NCBI GenBank assembly: GCA_007922195.1
Contig: ML682038.1
Coordinates: 8,153,775 to 8,217,774, forward strand
From: Podocnemis expansa
Taxonomy: Eukaryota; Chordata; Testudines; Podocnemididae
DNA length: 64,000 nucleotides
Reading direction: 5' to 3'
Positions 57,062-64,000 of the stretch are shown here, piece after piece. Under the pieces are notes generated by a model. It saw only the letters and a list, made by a program, of their open reading frames with translations. It searched no databases and had not been told where the DNA came from. Position 1 is the stretch's first letter, and each line of letters begins with the position of its first letter. The position numbers and the translations under genes were made by a program.

Positions 57062-58421
57062 CTAGGCTTGTGGGCAGAGTTCTTGCCTCCCTGCTTTGAG
57101 AACAGATTTTCCCAATGCAGCATCATTGTGCACCTGTTGGACAATCGTGTAGTGTGTCATGAATGTGTGAACTGATGACCAGGAAGCCGCTTTACAGATC
57201 CCTTGGTCGGGAACCTGCATGAGGAAAGCTGTGGATGATGCTTGCGCTCTCGTTGAGTGCGCTTTGACCCTCCTGGGAAGTGGGGTATTGGATCTTTTGT
57301 AGCAGTCCTTAATAGAGTTCACTATCCAAGACAAGATATGCTGTGTCATCACTGGATGGCCTCTTTTTCGTTCTGTGACTGCCATGAATATTTGGGATGT
57401 TCTGTGGAATGGGCATGTTCATTTGATATAAGTCCATAATGTTCTTCTGACATGTAGGGTGTGCCACCTCCTTTACCTGGGGGCTGGGGAAGAATACCGG
57501 GAGTGAGATATCCTGGTTCAAGCGGAAAGGAGAGACCACTTTGGTTAAGAAGGCAGGATGTGGACGCAGCTCCACCTTGTCTGCATAGAAGGTAGTGTAT
57601 AGGGGTTCGGCGGAAAGGGCTCTTAGCTCTGAAACTCATTTAGCTGAGATTATAGCTACTAGGAAGCCTACTTTCCATGGTGAAACTAAGAAAGTGCATG
57701 AGTCAAGGGGCTCATATGGTGGTTGAGTCAAGGCCCGGAGTACCACATTCAAATCCCACTGTGTGGTGGGGCTCCTAGGTGTTGGGTACATCCTTTCCAC
57801 TCCTTTCAGGAATCTTGCTGCAGTGGGTTGGGAGAAGACTGAGAATCCATCTACAGTCTCATGGAAGGCTCAGATTGCTCCAGATGTACCTTAAGAAAAG
57901 GGGTCGAGAGGCCTTAGGTCTAACAGGTAGTCAAGTAAAAGGTGGATCGGGGCTGATTCTGGAGACACTGCCCTAGCTCTAGCCCAGAGGGAAAAACACT
58001 TCCACTTTGCACTATAGGTGGCTCTAGTGGAGTGTTTCCTACTACTGATCAGCACCCGCTGGACCTTTTCTAAGCAGTGTCTTTCACTGGCATTTAGCCA
58101 TGCAATCTCCATGCCGTCAGATACAGAACATAGGGGTCTGGATGTCACAGATGGCTGAAATCCTGCATCAATAGGTCCACCTTGAACTGAAGGGGTACTG
58201 GGAGAGCTATTGAAAGGTCCCACATGGTTGAGTACCAGGGTTGCCTGGGCCAGGCTGGAGCTATCAAAATTAGGTCTGCTTTGTCCCTCTTCACTTTGAG
58301 GAGGACTCTGTGGACAAGTGGTATCAGGGGAAATGCATACAATAGTAGGCCCCATGTGATGAGGAATGCATCTGACAGGGACCATTCCCCACTTTCCGTG
58401 AGTTAGCAGAAGTTTGGGCAT
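57062..58421 (-). pseudogene. Tyrosine recombinase of DIRS element (broken)
   Basis: N-terminal core-binding part in the frame at 57891-58421: LNASERHCLEKVQRVLISSR, KHSTRATYSAKWKCFSLWAR, LLLDYLLDLRPL. The middle is in other frames (TKVVSPFRLNQDISLPVFFP at 57309-57575). The catalytic C-terminus is in the frame at 57062-57385: VKAHSTRAQASSTAFLMQVP, GICKAASWSSVHTFMTHY, with the HxxR motif and the final tyrosine present. The enzyme integrates a circular DNA intermediate without target duplication. Three or more frames are needed, so it is not functional. Confidence 0.82.
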
Positions 58422-58749
58422 TTCTGGTTCTTGTATGTTGTGAATAGATCTATTTGAGGAGTGCCCCAGAGTCTGAGCAGTATGCTATTACTTTCGAAAG
58501 TAGGGACCACTCATGATGGGGGAGAAGGTCCCTGAAGAGTGAGTCTCCTCTGCAATTTGTAGATCCCGGGAGATGGGCTGCTGTTGGGGTAAAACTGTAC
58601 TTCAGAGCCAGCTCCCATAGACAGGACACCTCTTTGCACAGTACAGGGGAGCGTGCCCCTCCCTAATGGTTTATGTAAAATATTGCCATCATATTATCTG
58701 TCAGGATCTAGACCGTTTTCCCCTTACTATATGCAGGAAGGTCCTGCAT

Positions 58750-59280
58750 GCTAGGTGGATCACCCTGAGTTCCTTTATGTTTATACGGAGTACGGTCTCC
58801 TCAGTTGTCCAGGCCCCCTTTATTGTGAGCTCCCCAGGCTCAGTCTGAGGCATCTGTGATGAGGGTGACTGAAGGACTCATGGTCTCGAAGGGGACCCCC
58901 TGCAGGCGAATTTTTGGTCCTGCCATATTTTCAGTTCTGCCAGGACCTTGTCCAAGGTAGTAACCACCTTGTTCAGAGCTTGTCGCCAAGGGTGGAAAAC
59001 CATCGCTAGACAGAGTTGGAGCAGTCTCATGCGTAGGTGTGCTGTCCTTATGACAGCTGTGGAGGCAGCCATGTGACCTAGGAGTTGGAGACAGTGCCTG
59101 GCCGTGGTGGTTGGGGTGCAGTGAAGCTCTGAGATGATGGTGTGCATGGACAGATACCTGGAAAGGGGCTGCGATGCTATCCCTTTTACTGAGCCTAGGA
59201 AGGCCCTGATGAACTCTATTCTTCTTGTTGGGGAGAATTTTGATTTTTCTAGGTTTACAAGAAGTGTCAGTCACTTGCAT
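58750..59280 (-). pseudogene. RNase H domain of DIRS element (broken)
   Basis: The end of the frame at 58840-59280 reads PFETMSPSVTLITDASD, the opening strand of the RNase H fold with its first catalytic aspartate; the rest continues beyond a stop at 58840 in other frames. Its upstream half is out of frame across the RT thumb; an overlapping frame gives HCTPTTTARHCLQLLGHMAA. Confidence 0.65.
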
Positions 59281-59290
59281 AGCTGTCTGG

Positions 59291-60267
59291 TCATGAGGAC
59301 ACTGTGCCTGACCTGATGCTTGGACCCACCCTTATTAGCCAGTCATCCAGGTATGGGTAGATCCTCACACCCCATTTCCTCAAGTGCACTGCTACCACCA
59401 CTATACACTTCATGAACAGTCTCAAAGCCAGGAATAGGCCAAATGGGAGTGAGGTGGACTGTAAGTGGGTTCCCCCCACAGTAAAGCAGAGGAACCTTCT
59501 GGGTGTGTTCACACAGCAGTCTTATTTTGAAACAACAGAGGTTGTTTCGAAGTAAGAAACGCCATGTTCACACGATGTACTGTTGTTTCGAAACAACGGG
59601 TTCCATTGTTTCGAAACAACTTAAACCCCATTTGGTGATGAAACAACATTGTTTTGAAATGACTGTTTTGAAACAATCCCATCAGAACATGTTATTTCGA
59701 AACGATGGTGACTCGTTTTGAAATAACTGTTGTCCGAACATGCTATTTCGCTTTGAGCTTTTTTCCTTAGTTCGAATTAACATTTTCTTAATTTGAATTA
59801 ACTTATTTTGAAATAATGCCTTATTTCGATACAAGTTGTTTCGAGACAAATTGTATCAAAATAACCCCCTGTGTGTGAACATAGCCTCTGAGTTCATGTC
59901 TTATGGTGATATGAAAGTAAGCATCTTTGAGGTCTAGGGCCGCAAACCAGTCCCCAGGGTCTAAGGCTGGAATGACTGGTGACAGGGACATCATGAGGAA
60001 TTTTATTCTATTTAAGTGGTTGTTTAGGGCCCTGAGGTCCAGGATGGCCCTCAGATCGCTATTTGCCTTGGGAACCAGAAGTAGCATGAGTAGAACCCTT
60101 TCCCTTGCTCCCTTCTGGGAACATTTTCTATCACCCCCGACGCAGACTAGTTTCTCACACTCTCGCTGAAGCAGGTGGTTGTGGGATGAGTCCTGTGATT
60201 TGCAATGAGGGGGCAGTTTTCTTTCCCAAGGTTTGGATCTGAATTGGATAGAGTAGCCCCTAGACAC
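59291..60267 (-). pseudogene. Reverse transcriptase of DIRS element, split by a MITE
   Basis: Before the insertion (60267-59890): LLVPKANSDLRAILDLRALN, HLNRIKFLMMSLSPVIPALD, GDWFAALDLKDAYFHITI. After it (59510-59291): RRFLCFTVGGTHLQSTSLPF, GLFLALRLFMKCIVVVAVHL, IYPYLDDWLIR, with the catalytic box at 59342-59353. The two halves would join at a TCT duplication flanking the MITE at 59511-59886. Upstream frames contain stops. Confidence 0.85.
59511..59886. mobile_element. Harbinger-like MITE with TTTCGAAA words
   Basis: GGGTGTGTTCACACAGCAGT at the left; GTGTGTGAACATAGCC at the right is the reverse complement of GGCTATGTTCACACAC. TCT at 59508-59510 and 59887-59889 is a 3-bp target duplication. 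The interior repeats GTTTCGAAACAA, TTTTGAAACAA and TATTTCGAAA words in both orientations over nearly its whole length, with no GC-rich core, unlike 6647-7351. It interrupts the DIRS RT. Confidence 0.9.
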
Positions 60268-60538
60268 TGTTTCTAGGATCCAGTGGTGTGATGTGATGTT
60301 GGCCCACTGGTGTTAAAAGGGCTCTAGTCAGTTTCCAAAAGATGGGCTCTGGCAGATGGACATAACACAGCCCTTCAGCGAGAGGTCAGAACCTCTGCCT
60401 ATGGTTGGAGGGGTGGGAGCTGTTATCCTCTTGACAAGGTGTCTGACTCCTTCCCTGGGACCTGGGAACCCCCCCTCCCCGTCTCCTATTTCTATTGCCT
60501 CCCTCACAGGGGCATTGCGAGGGCTGGTAGGACCTCTG

Positions 60539-63155
60539 TCATGGACCCTGTTGTTGCTGCTGCTGGTGCTGGGACGGCTGCTGGGGCTGTTGGGTGTGAA
60601 AGGAGCATCTAGCCCCTTGAGGGGTGTACATTCCCAATGATCTCAAGGTGGATCTTGAGTCCTTCATCCCATGTAATATGGAGTCCGTGGAGTCCACAAA
60701 CAGCATGAGTCCTTCAAAGGGGAGGTTCTGGATGGCCTGCTGCATTGTTGGGACAGACCAGAGCCCTGCAGCCAGGCGGCTCTCTGCATTGCTATTCCTG
60801 ATGCCATGCCATGGCTAGCTACGTTGGATGCATCCCAGGACATCATTAACACATCACGTGACACCAGTAGGTCCTACTCCACCATGGGCTCATAGTCCCT
60901 CACAGGCTTGCATGGTGGTAGGTCTCCGAAACGTTCCATAGACTTCCAAAGGTTGAAAATGTATTGCCCAATGAGAGCCTGGTGATTGGCGATATGCAGT
61001 TGGAGGGCTCGTGGAGTAAACCTTCCTGTCAAAGAGGTCCAATTTCTTGGCCTCTTTGTTCCTCAGTGTGGTGGCCAGTTGTCCCTGGCTCTCCTTCTGT
61101 CTCACCGCATCCACCACGAGGGAACCAGGTGTGGGATGGTTGAATAAGACGTCAAACCTATCCAAAGGGACATGATATTTCCTTTTGGCTGTTCTTGAGA
61201 TTGGCAGTATTGAGGGAAGAGTTTGTCAGTGGACCTTGGCAATCTTGAAGACCCCATCATGGAGTGGGATGGCCACCCGGGCCAGAGATGGGGTGGATCA
61301 CAACTCCCATGTCAAAGAGGGGGATCGAAGTCTTCCTTGACCAGCTCTTTCTTCAGGTCCATATTTGCCACCATGCACCGCAAAAGCTGGTGGGTGTGTG
61401 AGTCATCCCTCCAGGACAGCAACCTCTGATAAGTGGCCTTATCTGGGGACAATGAAGACAGGACCCTCGATGTACTGCGCCGGGAGGGACAAGCGCCGGT
61501 GTTGTACTCGTCTTTCAAGGCCCTTGGGGTGTTAGAGCCCTCAGAGGAGGAGGGCTTCAAGGAGCTGGGTGTCATAGGGTTGTCGTGTGCAGACCTGTCC
61601 ATCCCCTGGTCTGACCAGTCTTTGAATGTGCACAGCACTGAGTCTGGCCGCAGCGGGGTTCGGCTTCTGGCATGGCGGTGCCCTGAGTCACTGCGCTGAT
61701 GGCTTCAGGAGTGGTGAACAGCCTTGGCCGGTGCGGGGAGGCAGAATGGGTTGAGGTCGGTGCTGAAGCTGCCTCTGCCAAGGAGCTGGTGCTTAAGTCC
61801 TCACACTGGGGAGGCATTGGGGATCGTTTTCTCCAACACTTTCCCATTGGTTTGGAGACTGTTGATGCCTGCTCCAGTGGAGTTGGAGTTCGCTGGTGCC
61901 AGCTCTCTGCACACGATAAGCCGGATTTGGACCTTGCATGTCAAGCGTATGTTTACACTTACAATTGAATTCGAATTAAGGAGGCTTAATTCGAACTAAA
62001 TTAGTGCATGCCCACACTAGCTTTCATTAATTCTAACTAATGAATTCCCTTAGTTTGAACTAAGGAAAGCCTAGTTTGAATCTACAAAAAATCTCCCTTA
62101 AATTCGAAATGATGGTTAATTTGAACTCATTAGTTTGAATTAACGCAATCGAACTAACTGTTAGTTCGAATTAACCACAGCTTGATCTTCCCTATGGAAT
62201 AGCACCCCCTACCTGATTCGAACTAGCAAGTCCTGTGCTTGGACATGCTAGTTTGAATTAGGGTTTCTAGTGTGGCTGTGTTAATTCAGATTAACTTAAT
62301 TCAAACAAATAATTATTAGTTTGAATTAATTAGTTCAAATTCAGTTAATTTGAACTAACCTTCTAAGTGTAGACATAGCCCGAGAGACTTGTGACCGTGC
62401 GATGGACCGCTCAGGAGAGGACTCTGGGGAGAAGGCTGGGTACTCGCCCTCTTCCTCTTGCTTTGTCTCCAATAGGAGGGGAGTCAATGTCCTCTTCTGA
62501 GAAATCCCTGGTGTGGGGTCCCCAGGGTGTAGAGTCAGGAAAACCCTGCATGGTGCCAGGGAGGGGCTGCGGTCATCCCCAGTCCTTTGCACCAAAGGGC
62601 TTATAGACATGCCTCGGTGCTGGGCGGGCTCGCCGTGCCCTAGTGTCAGGTCCCGAGCCCTGCACTCAGTCTCTGTGGACTCCCGAGCCCTGGAGAGGAG
62701 CACTGGTTTGCCCTTGGATTTCTTTGGCTTCGGTGGCGTGGCAGTTGGGATCTGCAGCAGGGCTTTTGCAGCTTCAAAGGCTTCTGGCATCGATGGAGGG
62801 GGCAGTAGATCTTGCCTTCACCCCTGCGCTGGTGTTGGTGTCGGTGACTCTGACTTGCCTCAGTGTGGAGTTGGTGCCGAGTCTGACCCCGTGGTGGTGC
62901 CAGCGCCAAATGAGCATGCGGTGCCGGTGGGCCTTTCACCAAACCCAACGCACTCAATGCTGGCTGCAAGGCCTGTTCCCAGGCCATGTTGCGCAGCCTC
63001 TGCTCGCTGTCCCTTTGGGTTCTCGGTTTGAAGGAGTGACAGGTGGACCACTTATCTACCGGGTGGGACTCACCCAGCCATTTCAAGCACTTCTCGTGAG
63101 GGTCACTCAATGTGAAGGCCTTACTGCAGCTGGTGCAGGGCTTGAAGCCTGGCAT
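60539..63155 (-). pseudogene. Gag-like ORF of DIRS element (broken, MITE-split)
   Basis: Starts at 63155: PGFKPCTSCSKAFTLSDPHE, KCLKWLGESH, with the same C-x2-C...D-x-H-x2-C spacing as the gag at 40986. Further down: PEAFEAAKALLQIPTATPPK (62790 frame); after the MITE at 61945-62380, frames at 61638-61312 and 61165-60890, where KKLDLFDRKVYSTSPPTAY matches the KKVYTSAALQL region of the other copy; and then QQAIQNLPFEGLMLFVDSTD (60745) near the end. Numerous stops and shifts. Confidence 0.72.
61945..62380. mobile_element. Harbinger-like MITE with TTCGAA/TTAATTCGAA words
   Basis: GCGTATGTTTACAC at the left and GTGTAGACATAGCC at the right (reverse complement GGCTATGTCTACAC). Flanking trinucleotides are CAA and CGA, close to a 3-bp duplication. 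The interior is built from TTAATTCGAACTAA, AGTTTGAATTAA and TTAGTTCGAATTAA words in both orientations, distinct from the TTTCGAAA words at 59511-59886. It interrupts the DIRS gag. Confidence 0.85.
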
Positions 63156-63299
63156 TGATGGTAAGCTGGTACAGGGATTCTCCTCCTGGCTCTGGGTGAG
63201 CTTGGTGGTGTTAGTGGATCTGGGAGGAGTGATGGAAACAAAGAGATCCTCGAAGCTAATCGTAAATCCTAAGGCGATCAGGAGATAGGCACTTGCAGA

Positions 63300-63530
63300 A
63301 ATGCAAGGGTGGACTGTTCCAGCACCATCACTGAGGGCAGATGAAGGAACTGGAGAGGGGCAGGGCTAAGGTCATCTCTATAGCTGCAGGTGCACGGCAC
63401 AGAGTAGACGTTGACCACTGACCCTGCGCAGACAGACTAGGGCAAAAGCGTTCTGGCTGACTGTGTGCTGTGGCATGCACACACCTGTAGCAGAATGATG
63501 TGAGCAGCGCTCGAAGAAGAAATGTTCTTT
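63300..63530. repeat. Right inverted terminal repeat of DIRS element
   Basis: TGACCCTGCGCAGACAGACT, AGGGCAAAAGCGTTCTGGCT, CACACACCTGTAGCAGAATG and GCGCTCGAAGAAGAA are the reverse of the left end at 56300-56960. In the element's own orientation this is the 5' end. Confidence 0.8.
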
Positions 63531-64000
63531 CCAGCTGTTACCCTGGGTAACTTCTCCAAATTTAACCCTGTTACAATTGTAACAGAGAAAATAGCAGTGT
63601 TTCCATTTCTCATGTTTTTAACACAAGGTTTGAAATATTTAATGTTTTTCTTCGTCTGCTACAGTCAAAATTTACATGATTTCAGCATTCATTTAAAATA
63701 CAAAATGTTCCTAGCACTCACGGTTGAGGAGAAAAACTTGAAAAATATGAACTGGCAACTTATGAATGCAGAAATAAACAAAGCAAACCCCTGATAACCT
63801 GGGCCCTGACACATGCATTTGGAATGTCAGGAGTTGGCAGTATTAATACGGAACTGCTACCACTAGAGTTTTGCAGGTCTGCTCTGGCAGTTAGAAGCAG
63901 CCAGAAAAGCAAACTAATTGGTTTACTAAGGGTTCTCCTTTTGTTAGGAGAATCCTTGACTAATATTAACATCCACTGTTGAAGTAATATAATTAAAAAC
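63531..64000. other. AT-rich DNA without recognised features
   Basis: Outside the DIRS element. A 90-codon frame (63522-63794) has no domain. Confidence 0.5.

Larger units (their letters stand above)
56300..63530 (-). mobile_element. DIRS-type retrotransposon with inverted termini, hit by three MITEs
   Basis: Minus-strand order: right terminal repeat, gag (63155 to about 60540), RT (60267-59291), RNase H (about 59280-58750), tyrosine recombinase (58421-57062), an internal complementary region at about 57000-57055 and the left terminal repeat. The two ends are inverted copies: ACAGGTGTGCATGTGCCGCA at 56361 against the reverse of the right end, ACAGGTGTGTGCATGCCACA; TGCGCAGGGTCAGTAGTCAA matches TGCGCAGGGTCAGTGGTCAA. 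This layout is what DIRS1-like elements need for circular intermediates. MITEs at 56411-56803, 59511-59886 and 61945-62380 postdate it. All genes are broken. Confidence 0.85.

Noticed and set aside
59511..59886. Regularly recurring TTTCGAAA units considered as a CRISPR-like array
   Set aside because: Units are short, palindromic, irregularly spaced and bounded by inverted ends with a target duplication; the window is vertebrate DNA.

Overview
The window looks like vertebrate nuclear DNA from a non-avian sauropsid, most probably a turtle. Evidence: CR1 LINE remnants, DIRS-type tyrosine-recombinase retrotransposons, an R4/Dong-type LINE, a Ty3/gypsy element with an atypical domain order, a MIR-like core, and many copies of an abundant short element with a GTGGCAC...GACTAACA core, a repeat I associate with turtles (from memory, no search run). 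No host protein-coding exon, rRNA, tRNA gene or other cellular RNA gene could be supported. Nearly every long open frame falls inside a transposable element or is a frame opposite one.

Layout. 1-6 kb: AT-rich, mostly unique DNA, with a hAT-type MITE end at the left edge, SINE-like fragments and a MIR core. 6-10 kb: CR1 tail, a palindrome-rich MITE with a 3-bp target duplication, a GC-rich hAT-like MITE inserted next to a decayed DIRS tyrosine recombinase (+ strand), then that DIRS element's terminus. 10-17.5 kb: AT-rich, almost repeat-free, with one (AC)n array. 17.5-27.2 kb: a repeat cluster with CR1 scraps, hAT MITEs, inverted SINE-like pairs, a minus-strand Ty3/gypsy element ordered gag-protease-integrase-RT (Gmr1-like order), a possible LTR, and a hAT-like MITE with a perfect 8-bp duplication. 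27-31 kb: unique. 31-32.4 kb: a decayed PIF/Harbinger element (transposase on +, Myb-like ORF on -). 33.7-35 kb: hAT MITEs. 37-41.3 kb: a minus-strand DIRS element that has lost its recombinase. 42-43.2 kb: CR1 split by a GC-rich MITE. 45-46 kb: hAT-like MITE. 46.9-49.8 kb: the best-preserved gene of the window, an R4-type LINE with a 778-codon open frame. 50-56 kb: CR1, SINE-like hairpin, and two hAT MITEs with perfect 8-bp duplications nested in one tRNA-like repeat. 56.3-63.5 kb: a DIRS element with inverted terminal repeats, an internal complementary region and gag, RT, RNase H and recombinase remnants, interrupted by three MITEs.

The window is therefore a record of layered transposition. 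The older frames (CR1, DIRS, gypsy) are targets; hAT-like elements (8-bp duplications) and Harbinger-like elements (3-bp duplications) cut into them. The most unusual material is a set of MITEs that share a GGSTATGTNYACAC-type terminus but carry interiors built from different short self-complementary words (TTTCGAAA; TTCGAA/GAATTC-like; CGACTT/AAGTCG).
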